This document shows, in pieces, positions 12,517-20,072 of a stretch of DNA of 20,072 nucleotides. Within the stretch, counting starts at the first letter, position 1. Every line of letters starts with the position of its first letter. The stretch covers positions 1-20,072 of the forward strand of contig JADFVG010000129.1 in NCBI GenBank assembly GCA_015222405.1, read 5' to 3'. This DNA is from Chloroflexota bacterium. Lineage in GTDB: Bacteria > Chloroflexota > Dehalococcoidia > E44-bin15. A model generated the notes under the pieces. The model ran no database searches and was not told the DNA's origin. It was given only the letters and a program-made list of their open reading frames with translations. The translations under genes and the position numbers were made by a program.

Positions 12517-14261
12517 TGTTTCGTAGCATCCGCTGGCGAATAGCCATTCCGTTCCTCCTCCTTATCCTGGCCTCCACAGCCGGGCTTGGCTTCTACTTTT
12601 CCCATTTCATGCGTGACCACCACATGGATAATCTGCGCTCGCAGCTAACCAATGAGGCACGACTGGTGGGAGATGGCAGCCAGCCCTATTTCGGGGGGCA
12701 GGAGGCAGAGCTAGACGCCCTTACCGAGAGGTTGGGACAACAGATCGATGCCAGAATAACCATCATTGCTCTGGATGGGACGGTGCTCGGCGACTCGGAA
12801 GAAGACCCCGCGGAGATGGAAAGCCATGCCGATAGACCCGAGGTGATCGAAGCCCTGGCCACTGGGGTAGGCGTAAACACCCGGCACAGTGCCACCTTGG
12901 GCTATGACATGATGTACGCCGCCACACCCATTGAGTTGGATGGCACCGTAGTCGGCGTGACACGGGTTGCCCTTCCTCTAACCGACATAAACGCTGCCCT
13001 GGCCCACATCAATCGCACCATAGCCCTTGTGGCCGGTGTAGCTACGGCAGTTGTAATTCTTCTCTCCCTCCTGATAGCCAGCATCACCACCAGGCCGATC
13101 AAAGAGCTTACACGCCTCTCTGGAAAGATAGCCCAGGGGGAGCTTGACCAAAGAATAGAGATAGCCTCTGGTGATGAGATCGGGGAGCTGGCCCGGGCGT
13201 TTAACCAGATGTCGGCCAAGTTAAAGGAGACGCTGCACCTGATGGCAACGGACCGGGACAGGATGACCGCCATAGTGAACAATATGGCTGACGGGGTTAT
13301 CATGACAGACACCGAGGGCAGGGTTACGTTGGTCAATCCCGCCACCGAAAGGATGCTCCAGATTTCCCAGGAGGAAGCCATAGGCCGCTATCTTATTGAG
13401 GTGATGGCTGAGCCTGAAGCCGATGGCCTGCTGAAGCGTTGTCTGGATACGGGAGAGCCACAGTTGGGAATGGTGGAGAGAGCCGTAGCGGGAAAGCAAT
13501 TTCTCTGGGTGATGGCCACTCCCCTGGAGGGTGGAAGCCTACTCATCATCCACGACCTAACAGAACTGCGAAAGCTGGAGATGATGCGCCGCGATTTCAT
13601 CAGCAACATCTCCCATGAGTTGCGCACGCCGCTTTCTTCGATCAAGGTGCTGGCGGAGACGCTCCAAGAAGGCGGTATCGAAGATGCTGGTGTGGCCAGC
13701 GAGTTTCTACAAAAGATAGACGCAGAGGTGGACAAACTGAGCCAATTAGCTGTTGAGCTGGGGGAACTCTCCCGCATCGAAAGCGGGGAGGTTGCCTTCG
13801 ACATAAAGCCCTGCCCTGTCAGCCAGATCGCACACCAAGCCAGTGATAGGGTGAGACCTTTAGCGGAGAGGGCCAGTCTGGAGCTAAGCCTTGATATCCC
13901 ACCAGACATACCCTCCGTCTTGGCCGACAGGGAGCGAATAGAGCAGTCGCTGGTCAACCTGCTTCACAATGCCATCAAGTTCACCCCTCCCAGCGGCAGG
14001 GTGGGCCTCTCCGCTGAGGTTCACGGAGACAAGGTGGCCATTTCGGTGACGGATACCGGCATCGGCATCCCCGCCGATGACCTGCCCCGCATCTTCGAGC
14101 GCTTCTACAAGGCGGACAAGGCCAGGGCGGGAGGCGGAACCGGCCTCGGCCTGGCCATCGCCAAGCACATCGTTCAGTCCCACGGCGGTGATATCTGGGT
14201 GGAGAGCACCGAGGGCAAAGGCTCCACTTTCACCTTCACCCTCCCTATAGCACCCTTCTGA
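12516..14261 (+). CDS. phoR: Phosphate sensor histidine kinase
   Basis: 581 residues, PhoR/VicK-like. Domains in order: membrane span 9-29; an extracytoplasmic sensor of about 138 residues (30-167); span 168-190; HAMP linker 190-243; a PAS domain about 245-345 (NNMADGVIMTDTEGRV); HisKA with phospho-acceptor His367 in NISHELRTPL; and HATPase with N box NLLHNAIKFT (481-490), DTGIGIP (513-519), FERFYKADKAR and GGTGLGLAIAKH. All catalytic boxes are intact. E. coli PhoR lacks a large outer domain and senses through PstSCAB-PhoU. The sizeable outer domain here is like Bacillus PhoR, so it may also sense an outside signal. The start ATG overlaps the phoB stop, leaving no intergenic space. Confidence 0.93.
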   Translation: MFRSIRWRIAIPFLLLILASTAGLGFYFSHFMRDHHMDNLRSQLTNEARLVGDGSQPYFGGQEAELDALTERLGQQIDARITIIALDGTVLGDSEEDPAEMESHADRPEVIEALATGVGVNTRHSATLGYDMMYAATPIELDGTVVGVTRVALPLTDINAALAHINRTIALVAGVATAVVILLSLLIASITTRPIKELTRLSGKIAQGELDQRIEIASGDEIGELARAFNQMSAKLKETLHLMATDRDRMTAIVNNMADGVIMTDTEGRVTLVNPATERMLQISQEEAIGRYLIEVMAEPEADGLLKRCLDTGEPQLGMVERAVAGKQFLWVMATPLEGGSLLIIHDLTELRKLEMMRRDFISNISHELRTPLSSIKVLAETLQEGGIEDAGVASEFLQKIDAEVDKLSQLAVELGELSRIESGEVAFDIKPCPVSQIAHQASDRVRPLAERASLELSLDIPPDIPSVLADRERIEQSLVNLLHNAIKFTPPSGRVGLSAEVHGDKVAISVTDTGIGIPADDLPRIFERFYKADKARAGGGTGLGLAIAKHIVQSHGGDIWVESTEGKGSTFTFTLPIAPF

Positions 14262-14289
14262 AACCCCTTTCTGAACTCCCCACGGAAAT

Positions 14290-14350
14290 TTAACCAAACC
14301 TTAACCTAACCTTTACCCAAATTTAACAAGGCCTTAATCGAACCTTAACC
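14290..14350 (+). promoter_or_regulatory. Array of six 11-bp-spaced Pho-box repeats
   Basis: Six hexamers start at 14290, 14301, 14312, 14323, 14334 and 14345, each exactly 11 bases apart: TTAACC, TTAACC, TTTACC, TTAACA, TTAATC, TTAACC. PhoB-type regulators bind direct repeats at 11-bp period on one face of the helix (TTAACA-like in Bacillus PhoP). The array would hold three dimers. The last unit ends 9 bp before the -10 box, replacing the -35 as in activated Pho promoters. Confidence 0.85.
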
Positions 14351-14359
14351 ATCCCCTGT

Positions 14360-14365
14360 TATTCT
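14360..14365 (+). promoter_or_regulatory. -10 element of the pst promoter
   Basis: TATTCT matches four of six consensus bases, and no -35 hexamer stands upstream apart from the Pho-box array. The predicted start near 14372 gives pstS a leader of about 160 bases. A weak -10 without a -35 fits a promoter that needs an activator. Confidence 0.55.
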
Positions 14366-14470
14366 TGAGACAGAATGAAGGTTTGTTTGAGGCTTTTTAT
14401 GGACAAATGAAAATGCAAACTGCCATTCAAGTAGCACAACGTAAAACCTGTAAAAGAGGAGATGATGGCT

Positions 14471-14515
14471 ATGCCCCTAATAAAAAAGCCCAAGGGGGAG
14501 TTACGAATAGGCTGA
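14471..14515 (+). CDS. Possible leader peptide in the pstS 5' region
   Basis: A short frame begins with closely spaced ATGs at 14462, 14465 and 14471, after AGAGGAG (14455-14461). The ATG at 14471 has the best spacing and gives MPLIKKPKGELRIG, ending in TGA at 14513-14515. The product is basic, with four Lys or Arg in 14 residues. It stops 16 bases before the pstS ATG, which has its own AAAGGAGG. It may be a regulatory leader or chance; there is no comparison to support it. Confidence 0.25.
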   Translation: MPLIKKPKGELRIG

Positions 14516-14531
14516 GAAAGGAGGATAAAGT

Positions 14532-15299
14532 ATGGCTAAGTGGGTTTACATTCCTATCGCTCTAGTGTTCGCCTTTGCGCTGGTTCTAGGTGCTGGCTGC
14601 GGAGGTGGTGGCATCGAGGTCGGGGGCTCGACGACGGTCCAGCCGCTGGCGGAGAAGTGGGCAGCAGCATATGAAGACGCTGATGTCACTGTCAGCGGTG
14701 GCGGCTCCAGCGCCGGAGTCAAGGGGGTAGCTGGGGGTATCTTTGACATCGGCGCCATCTCCCGCGACCTCAAGTCGAATGAAACGGATAAGTGGCCAGA
14801 CCTTATACCACATGCCATCGCTCTCGATGGCGTTGCTATCGTGGTCCACCCTTCGAATCCGATCGATAACCTGAGCATCGAAGAGGTAAGGGACATCTTC
14901 GCCACCGGCACAGACTCTACCTGGACGGTGGTGAGCCGGGAAGAGGGCTCAGGAACCAGGGAGACCTTCGAAAAGAAAGTAATGGGGGAAGAAGAGATCT
15001 CGGCCAAGGTCGAATTCCTGCCCTCCAACGGGGCGATAAAGCAAAAGGTGGCCACTACCTCCAGTGCCATTGGCTATGTCTCCCTGGGCTATGTCGATGA
15101 TGACGTCAAGGCGGTAGCGGTAAATAGTGTCGACTGCGCAACGGAGACGGTCCGCAATGGAACCTACCCTATCGCCCGCACCCTCTACTTCGTAACCAAG
15201 GGCGAGCCCGAGGGGGAGGTTCTCGACTTCATCAACTTCTGCCTCAGCCCTGGAGGACAGCAGATCGCGGAGGAGGAGGGTTATATCAGTATTCGATAA
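14532..15299 (+). CDS. pstS: Phosphate ABC transporter substrate-binding lipoprotein
   Basis: 255 residues, slightly short for PstS. The signal peptide ends in ALVLGAGC, with lipid-attachment Cys23 (the -3 position is Gly rather than the usual Leu). The mature protein begins with a glycine run, then GGSTTVQPLAEKW (31-43). The phosphate-binding loops are SGGGSSAGVKG, DIGAISRDLK and SREEGSGTRETFE. Relatives usually show SGGGSGAGIKG in the second loop. The protein captures phosphate outside the membrane and hands it to PstC-PstA. It is the first gene of the pst operon, behind the Pho-box promoter, and the ATG follows AAAGGAGG. Confidence 0.95.
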   Translation: MAKWVYIPIALVFAFALVLGAGCGGGGIEVGGSTTVQPLAEKWAAAYEDADVTVSGGGSSAGVKGVAGGIFDIGAISRDLKSNETDKWPDLIPHAIALDGVAIVVHPSNPIDNLSIEEVRDIFATGTDSTWTVVSREEGSGTRETFEKKVMGEEEISAKVEFLPSNGAIKQKVATTSSAIGYVSLGYVDDDVKAVAVNSVDCATETVRNGTYPIARTLYFVTKGEPEGEVLDFINFCLSPGGQQIAEEEGYISIR

Positions 15300-15310
15300 C
15301 TTCCCAATGA

Positions 15311-15371
15311 GGGCGGGGGTGAGTTCGTTTCCCCAGGTGGTGAGCGCGGTGGCTTTGGCTCGCCCCTGCCC
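15311..15371 (+). promoter_or_regulatory. Strong intergenic stem between pstS and pstC
   Basis: Left arm GGGCGGGGGTGAG (15311-15323) pairs with right arm CTCGCCCCTGCCC (15359-15371) over 13 bp with two G-U pairs. The loop is 35 bases. It has no T run, so it is more likely an mRNA-stabilising or attenuating stem than a full terminator. It ends 11 bases before the pstC start. Confidence 0.6.
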
Positions 15372-15382
15372 CCAATAAGGAT

Positions 15383-16237
15383 ATGATGTCTCGTTATTTT
15401 GCCGATCGCGCTGCAAAGCGGCTTGTGTTTATCCTGGGTGTATCCGCATTCCTGATTCTGGTGCTCATCGCCGTCTTCATCTTCAGGGAAGGCGTCCCTG
15501 CGTTTCAAGAACTGGGGTTCTCCCTCTTTGGCACCAAGTGGTATCCGAGCCGGGATGCCTTCGGCATCTTGACCATGCTGGTAGGCTCGGTGGTGGTGAC
15601 CCTGCTGGCGCTGGCTCTAGCCATTCCACTGGCACTAGGCTGTGCCATCTTCTTGGCTGAAGTAGCCCCATCCCGCATTCGCCAGCTTACCCGACCTGCG
15701 GTGGAGCTTCTGGTGGGCATCCCCTCAGTCGTCTACGGGCTGGTGGGCCTGGTGGTACTGGCTCCGTTAATAGCTGACATCAGCGGCCAGGGGTCCGGCT
15801 CCTCGGTGCTGGCTGCTGGTATTGTGCTGGCTATCATGGTGCTGCCCACGGTAACCAGCATCAGTGAGGAGAGCCTCCGTGCTGTGCCCCCCCAGTATAA
15901 GGAAGCGGCTTTAGCCATGGGTGCTACCCAATGGCAGACCATACGGTGTGTGCTCCTGCCCACTGCGCGCTCCGGCATCATCGCCGCCGTCATCCTGGGC
16001 ACAGGCAGGGCGATAGGCGAGACCATGGCCATGGTGATGGTCATTGGGAACTCCCCCATATTCCCTGACTCCATATTCAGCCCCGCTCGAACCCTGACCG
16101 GCAACATCGCTCTGGAGATAGGACACGCCACTGGTACACATGAAAGTGCCCTGTTCGCCACCGGCGCTGTGCTTTTCGTCCTGGTTATGCTCATCAATAG
16201 CATTGGACTCGTAGTCCACAGAAGGATGGCTCGATGA
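15383..16237 (+). CDS. pstC: Phosphate ABC transporter permease PstC
   Basis: 284 residues with about six membrane spans, the first near 14-34. PstC and PstA form the phosphate channel. The cytoplasmic EAA loop QYKEAALAMGATQWQTIR (171-188) docks the ATPase, and PAVELLVGIPSVVYGLVGL is a typical core segment. Two adjacent ATGs are possible. The second (15386) is better spaced from the AAGG at 15377-15380, but the difference is one residue. The gene is separated from pstS by 83 bases that fold into a strong stem, so it may be translated less than pstS. Confidence 0.95.
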   Translation: MMSRYFADRAAKRLVFILGVSAFLILVLIAVFIFREGVPAFQELGFSLFGTKWYPSRDAFGILTMLVGSVVVTLLALALAIPLALGCAIFLAEVAPSRIRQLTRPAVELLVGIPSVVYGLVGLVVLAPLIADISGQGSGSSVLAAGIVLAIMVLPTVTSISEESLRAVPPQYKEAALAMGATQWQTIRCVLLPTARSGIIAAVILGTGRAIGETMAMVMVIGNSPIFPDSIFSPARTLTGNIALEIGHATGTHESALFATGAVLFVLVMLINSIGLVVHRRMAR

Positions 16238-16303
16238 GGCTTTTTCGCCCTGACTCAAGCCTGGTATTGGCTTGGCACCTATTACCTATAAGAGGATTGC
16301 CCT

Positions 16304-17152
16304 ATGAGGCTATCGCCTAAGCTCACACAGAGAATTGCCTGGGGTTTCATCTGGGCAGCGGGGATCTCTGCTGTTGTCATCCTTTTGCTTATCGTCGTCT
16401 ATGTAATAGCCCGTGGGCTTCCGGTTTTTGGCTCCGAGTTTTTCTTCAGCGAGCCCAAGGGCGGGATCAGCGGTGAGGGGGGCATTTCCTCGGTCTTCGT
16501 TTCCACCATCTGGCTGATAGCTACCACCATGGTCATACTCATCCCTCTAGGCATTGGGGCAGCTATCTATCTTGCTGAGTATGCCCCCGATAACTGGCTC
16601 ACGCGCCTCATCCGCTACGGTGTAGAACTTCTCGCCGGCGTGCCCTCGATAGTCTTCGGCCTGTTCGGCTTTGCCATCTTCGTCATGGCGCTGAATTTCA
16701 GTTACTCCATCCTCGCTGGAGCCCTTACGCTTGCCTGCCTCCTCCTGCCGTTCCTCATCCGCAGCGCCGAGGAAGCAATGAAGGTCGTTCCCAGATCATA
16801 TAGAGAAGCCGCTTTAGCTCTGGGGGCAACCAAATGGCAGATGACAAAAAGTGTAGTGCTCCCGGCAGCGATTCCAGGCATCATCACCGGCATAATTCTA
16901 TGCGTTGGAGGCGTGGTGGCCGAGTCAGCGTGTCTCTATGTAACCATGGGCGGGAGTGCCGGCATGCCAACATCTTTCTTTGACGGGGGCCGCAGCCTGG
17001 CAGTGCATGTATTCTATTTAGCTATGGAGACCAATGCCCTTGATAAGGCGCTGGCAACAGGGGCGGTGCTTATTGTGCTTATCCTTATTATCAATCTTAT
17101 CACCAGGTGGCTGGCGTGGCGCTTCCGCGCCAGGATGGAGGGAAAAGCATGA
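16304..17152 (+). CDS. pstA: Phosphate ABC transporter permease PstA
   Basis: 282 residues with about six membrane spans, the first near 13-36. It is the partner of PstC in the channel. GVELLAGVPSIVFGLFGFAI matches PstC at the same place, and the EAA loop is SYREAALALGATKWQMTK (165-182). A 66-base gap from pstC holds a small hairpin CAAGCC/GGCTTG (16256-16274) and an AGAGGA ribosome site. The stop codon lies within the ribosome site region of pstB, 9 bases before its start. Confidence 0.95.
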   Translation: MRLSPKLTQRIAWGFIWAAGISAVVILLLIVVYVIARGLPVFGSEFFFSEPKGGISGEGGISSVFVSTIWLIATTMVILIPLGIGAAIYLAEYAPDNWLTRLIRYGVELLAGVPSIVFGLFGFAIFVMALNFSYSILAGALTLACLLLPFLIRSAEEAMKVVPRSYREAALALGATKWQMTKSVVLPAAIPGIITGIILCVGGVVAESACLYVTMGGSAGMPTSFFDGGRSLAVHVFYLAMETNALDKALATGAVLIVLILIINLITRWLAWRFRARMEGKA

Positions 17153-17161
17153 GGAGGGATT

Positions 17162-17917
17162 ATGGACCTAAAGATACAGACTAAAAACCTGGACTTCTAC
17201 TACGGGGAGGTGCAGGCCCTCCGTAGGGTCACACTGGAGGTAAAGGAGCACCAGATCACGGCACTCATCGGGCCATCGGGATGTGGCAAGACCACCTTTC
17301 TGCGCACCTTGAATCGGATGAATGACATCATCCCCAGGTCGCGCCTCGAGGGTGAGGTACTGCTCGATGGGCAGAACATCTATGATAATGGGGTGGATGT
17401 GGTGGAGGTACGTAAAAGGGTGGGCATGGTCTTTCAGCAACCAAACCCGTTCCCCAAATCTATCTACGAAAACGTAGCCTTTGGATCGAAAATGCTGGGG
17501 ATGAACCATAGCGCGGTCCTCGATGAAGTGGTGGAGAAAAGCCTGCGCCAGGCTGCCCTTTGGGACGAGGTCAAGGATGACCTGAAGAGGTCAGCGCTCA
17601 TGCTTTCCGGTGGGCAGCAGCAGCGGCTTTGCATCGCCAGAGTCCTTGCCGTTGAGCCTGAGGTCATCCTCATGGATGAGCCCTGCTCCGCCTTGGACCC
17701 GGCGGCTACTCTGAAGATCGAGGAGTTGATGCAGGAGCTCAAGAAAGAATACACTATAGTCATTGTGACCCATAATATGCAGCAGGCAGCGCGAGTCTCC
17801 GATTTGACCGGTTTCTTCCTGCTGGGGGAACTGGTGGAGTACGGTACCACAGGGGAACTTTTCAGCCGCCCCCGGGATCGGCGGACTGAGGACTACATCA
17901 CCGGACGCTTCGGTTGA
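17162..17917 (+). CDS. pstB: Phosphate ABC transporter ATP-binding protein
   Basis: 251 residues, standard length. Walker A is GPSGCGKTT (37-45), the Q loop FQQPNPFPKSIYENVAFG (91-108) is characteristic of PstB, the ABC signature is LSGGQQQR (148-155), Walker B is VILMDEP (168-174), and the switch His is His204 in VTHNMQQAARVSD. The C-terminus YGTTGELFSRPRDRRTEDYI is also typical. It powers uptake through PstC-PstA and takes part in signalling with PhoU. The ribosome site AGGAGGGA sits just after the pstA stop, so the genes are tightly coupled. Confidence 0.97.
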   Translation: MDLKIQTKNLDFYYGEVQALRRVTLEVKEHQITALIGPSGCGKTTFLRTLNRMNDIIPRSRLEGEVLLDGQNIYDNGVDVVEVRKRVGMVFQQPNPFPKSIYENVAFGSKMLGMNHSAVLDEVVEKSLRQAALWDEVKDDLKRSALMLSGGQQQRLCIARVLAVEPEVILMDEPCSALDPAATLKIEELMQELKKEYTIVIVTHNMQQAARVSDLTGFFLLGELVEYGTTGELFSRPRDRRTEDYITGRFG

Positions 17918-17928
17918 GGAGGTGTAAA

Positions 17929-18594
17929 ATGCCACGGGAGAGTTTTGAGCGACATCTTGGCGAGCTTCAAAATGAGGTTCTAGTTCTGGGCTTCATGGCG
18001 GAAAAGGCCATCTTCCACTCCGTGGAAGCCTTGAAGCAGCGAGACCTGGCGGCAGCAGAGCAAGTCATTGCCAATGACCTCCAGATCAATCAGAAACGGC
18101 ACGACGTCGAGGAGAAGTGCATTGAACTCATCGCCACTCAGCAGCCGATGGCGGGAGACCTGCGAGTTATTGTTGCCGTTCTGAACATCATCGTTGAGCT
18201 GGAGCGCATGGCTGACTATGCAGAGGGTATAGCTAAGATAACACTGATGATCGGCGATGAGCCACCATTGAAGCCCCTGATCGATGTCCCACGCATGGCA
18301 GAGAAGGCGAGAGATATGCTTCGACGAAGCCTTAGCGCTTTCATCGGTAGGGATATCGAGGCGGCAAAACAGATCTGCGTTGAGGACGATGAGGTGGATG
18401 ACCTTTATGATCAGGTCTATCGCGAGCTGCTTACCTTCATGATCGAGGATCCCAGAACCATCACTAGAGCGACCCGTCTCATTTGGGTAGCTCACAACTT
18501 GGAGCGTATCGCCGACCGAGTGACCAACATCTGCGAGCGGGTGGTATTCATGGTCACCGGCAAGATTGAAGAGATTGGCTCTTCGAAATATTGA
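17929..18594 (+). CDS. phoU: Phosphate-uptake regulator PhoU
   Basis: 221 residues, all helical, made of two similar three-helix repeats. The metal-binding motifs recur: ELERMADYAEGIAK near 90-103 and NLERIADRVTNICE near 190-203. FERHLGELQNEVL and EKAIFHSVEAL open repeat one. PhoU bridges PstB and PhoR and keeps the kinase quiet when phosphate is plentiful. I start at ATG 17929, which has GAGGAGG eight bases upstream. A TTG at 17914 would overlap pstB and its ribosome site. It is the last gene of the pst operon, 11 bases after pstB. Confidence 0.95.
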   Translation: MPRESFERHLGELQNEVLVLGFMAEKAIFHSVEALKQRDLAAAEQVIANDLQINQKRHDVEEKCIELIATQQPMAGDLRVIVAVLNIIVELERMADYAEGIAKITLMIGDEPPLKPLIDVPRMAEKARDMLRRSLSAFIGRDIEAAKQICVEDDEVDDLYDQVYRELLTFMIEDPRTITRATRLIWVAHNLERIADRVTNICERVVFMVTGKIEEIGSSKY

Positions 18595-18745
18595 GGCAAC
18601 GAGCCTCGCGATTTGCGAATATTGCACGAACCGCTATTCTGTTCAGTCAGCGTAAAAAGGGCCCTGGCATGCATAAGATACCCAGTGTCAATTGTCAAAT
18701 TGCTCTCAGGGTTGCGTTGTGTCTTTGCTATCTGTTGACGCAGGA
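18595..18745. other. Intergenic region after phoU
   Basis: It contains a short hairpin GAGGC/GCCTC (18593-18607, five bp), which overlaps the phoU stop and is not followed by a T run, and otherwise unremarkable sequence. No gene or convincing terminator is seen. Confidence 0.45.
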
Positions 18746-18775
18746 TTGACACCACCCGTTGCTATTATGTAGAGT
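18746..18775 (+). promoter_or_regulatory. Promoter of the acyl-CoA synthetase gene
   Basis: Perfect TTGACA (18746-18751), an 18-bp spacer and TAGAGT (18770-18775). The start near 18782 gives a leader of about 43 bases that carries TTGGAGGGG (18813-18821). It makes the gene independent of the pst operon. Confidence 0.6.
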
Positions 18776-18824
18776 ATTGCCAGAACCGGGACCTCACATG
18801 GGCGACCAAAACTTGGAGGGGTAA

Positions 18825-20072
18825 TTGAAAGTAGATTTTGCCAAACTAGATAGGGCCTTTAACCCCAAGTGTATGGCCGTAGTAGGGGATAGTAAGAGCA
18901 CGAACTTCGAGTGGCTCCGTGGCCAAAGCAGCTTCACGGGAAAACTCTATTCCGTTCACGTTAGCCCTGAGACGATTGAACATATCGAGGCCTTAGGTGT
19001 GAAGAACTATACTAGCCTTTTAGACATCCCGGAGACGATAGACCTGGCGATTGTGGTGGTATCTCGTTCAGCGGCTCTAAGGGTTCTCGAAGATTGCATC
19101 CGTAAGGAAGTAGCTGCTGCTCATTTCTTTACTGCGGGCTTTGCTGAGACGGACACTGAGGAAGGAATACGGCTTGAGCGCTTGCTCACTGAGAGAGCTG
19201 AAGAGGCAAACTTCCACATTATCGGTCCCAACTGCGTTGGAATATTCAATCCCAAGGTTGGGGTGAAACAAAGTGAGGAGCAATATTCTGGCGTTTCTGG
19301 GCCGGTAGGCCTTATCTCGCAAAGCGGGAGCTATGCCTTTCGCTTCAGTCTTGAGGCGCACCTTCAGGGGGTTGACATCAACAAATCAGTGAGCTTCGGC
19401 AACGGGATAGTGCTCGATTCCACTGATTACCTTGAGTATTTCGGTCGTGACCCTGAGATCAAGGTTATTGGTATGTATGTGGAAGGGGTGAAGGATGGGA
19501 GGCGATTCTTCAAGGTGCTGAGGGAGATATCCGCCCAGAAGCCGGTAGTCATATGGAAAGGCGGGCGGACGGAGGAAGGAGAGCGGGCTATTGCCTCGCA
19601 CACAGGGGCCTTGGCTGTACCCCAGGCGATATGGGACGCAGCGGTGAGGCAATGTAGGGCGGTCAAGGTGACAAGGATGGAGGAACTGATTGATACTCTG
19701 AAGGCTCTCTTATATCTTCCGCCTGTTCATGGTGATAGGGTAGGCGTGGCTGGAGGGTCAGGCGGGGACTCGGTATCTACTGCTGATGTTTTTGCCGAAG
19801 CCGGGCTTAGGGTGCCCTTGCTTACCCAGGAGTCCTATGACGAGCTAGCAACATTCTTTAACGTGGTGGGTGGTAGCTATCGTAACCCTGTAGACACTGC
19901 TAGTCCAGTTCGCAGAGATATGAAGCGCATTATTGATACTCTGGAGCGTGACAACAATATAGATAACCTAGTGCTTATCATATCGACTAAGCCAGGCTGG
20001 CACATTACTCCCGAGCAGCTCCAAGGTGACATCGATTTAGTGGACCATGTTAGAAAGAGAACATCGAAGCCA
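18825..20072 (+). CDS. ADP-forming acyl-CoA synthetase (acetate-CoA ligase type), 5' part, open at window end
   Basis: 416 codons read without a stop to the window end. The family makes ATP from acyl-CoA, ADP and phosphate, or the reverse. Residues 1-130 form the CoA-binding domain (LDRAFNPKCMAVVGDS, where relatives have AVIGAS) ending in IIGPNCVGIFNP. The flavodoxin-like ligase domain follows, with LISQSGSYAF and VSFGNGI. SHTGALAV carries His259, aligning with the phospho-histidine of succinyl-CoA synthetase alpha. A further domain begins at VGVAGGSGGDSVSTAD. The start is TTG 18825: an in-frame TAA lies directly before it and GGAGG is five bases upstream. An ATG at 18873 would cut off the conserved LDRAFNP. 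Whether an ATP-grasp beta part follows is outside the window, so substrate and full architecture are open. Confidence 0.88.
   Translation, partial: MKVDFAKLDRAFNPKCMAVVGDSKSTNFEWLRGQSSFTGKLYSVHVSPETIEHIEALGVKNYTSLLDIPETIDLAIVVVSRSAALRVLEDCIRKEVAAAHFFTAGFAETDTEEGIRLERLLTERAEEANFHIIGPNCVGIFNPKVGVKQSEEQYSGVSGPVGLISQSGSYAFRFSLEAHLQGVDINKSVSFGNGIVLDSTDYLEYFGRDPEIKVIGMYVEGVKDGRRFFKVLREISAQKPVVIWKGGRTEEGERAIASHTGALAVPQAIWDAAVRQCRAVKVTRMEELIDTLKALLYLPPVHGDRVGVAGGSGGDSVSTADVFAEAGLRVPLLTQESYDELATFFNVVGGSYRNPVDTASPVRRDMKRIIDTLERDNNIDNLVLIISTKPGWHITPEQLQGDIDLVDHVRKRTSKP

Noticed and set aside
14365..14565. 66-codon frame across the pstS leader and start
   Set aside because: It begins at a TTG in the -10 region, lacks a ribosome site and overlaps pstS out of frame; no family resemblance.
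17914..17928. TTG start for phoU overlapping pstB
   Set aside because: It would cover phoU's own GAGGAGG, and the ATG at 17929 fits the family.
18593..18607. GAGGC/GCCTC hairpin at the phoU stop
   Set aside because: Five-bp stem, partly inside the gene, no T run; too weak for a terminator.
1..20072. CRISPR arrays, insertion sequences, phage or toxin-antitoxin genes
   Set aside because: I looked for repeated spaced units, transposase motifs and paired small genes; the only periodic repeat is the Pho-box array.

Overview
The window looks like a bacterial chromosome segment with moderately high GC and no mobile elements. Gene content and style fit an uncultured Chloroflexota, probably the Dehalococcoidia. 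The hints are a DUF6506 protein, an orotate phosphoribosyltransferase with a C-terminal CPLC motif, several TTG starts, an acyl-CoA dehydrogenase plus an ADP-forming acyl-CoA synthetase, and a tRNA gene without an encoded CCA. The taxon is an inference and was not tested by any search.

Left part (1-1905): the N-terminal end of an acyl-CoA dehydrogenase (minus, cut by the window edge), dinB for DNA polymerase IV (minus), and a divergent 84-residue protein resembling EF-Tu domain 2. DinB and the small protein are read from facing, near-consensus sigma-70 promoters in one short intergenic gap.

Riboflavin operon (7399 down to 1895, minus): dcd, ribD, a proteasome-like Ntn-hydrolase, ribE, ribBA, a DUF6506 gene and ribH, mostly tightly spaced. 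All enzymes from GTP and ribulose 5-phosphate to riboflavin are present except the separate phosphatase step. Three members do not belong to the textbook pathway: a dCTP deaminase with a C-terminal HTH-like extension, the Ntn-hydrolase (predicted Ser/Asp/Lys active site) and DUF6506. No FMN riboswitch is visible.

Envelope-stress-type operon (10256 down to 7510, minus): an ECF sigma factor, a two-span zinc-finger anti-sigma factor, an exported protein with a chagasin-like (I42) inhibitor domain, an otherwise easily missed 30-residue membrane peptide, and an exported SIMPL-domain protein, ending at a strong hairpin. Divergent from it run lepB (apparently leaderless), pyrE and tRNA-Lys(TTT).

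Phosphate regulon (11815-18594, plus): phoB-phoR (overlapping by one base), then pstS-pstC-pstA-pstB-phoU. The pst promoter carries six hexamers of the TTAACC type at an exact 11-bp period, ending 9 bp before a -10 box. This is the layout of a PhoB/PhoP-activated promoter in which the Pho boxes take the place of the -35. A 13-bp stem between pstS and pstC probably sets the excess of binding protein over permease. PhoB and PhoR sense and respond, PstSCAB imports phosphate, and PhoU links transporter and kinase.

Right edge (18825-20072, plus): the 5' part of an ADP-forming acyl-CoA synthetase, open at the window end, with its own TTGACA promoter.
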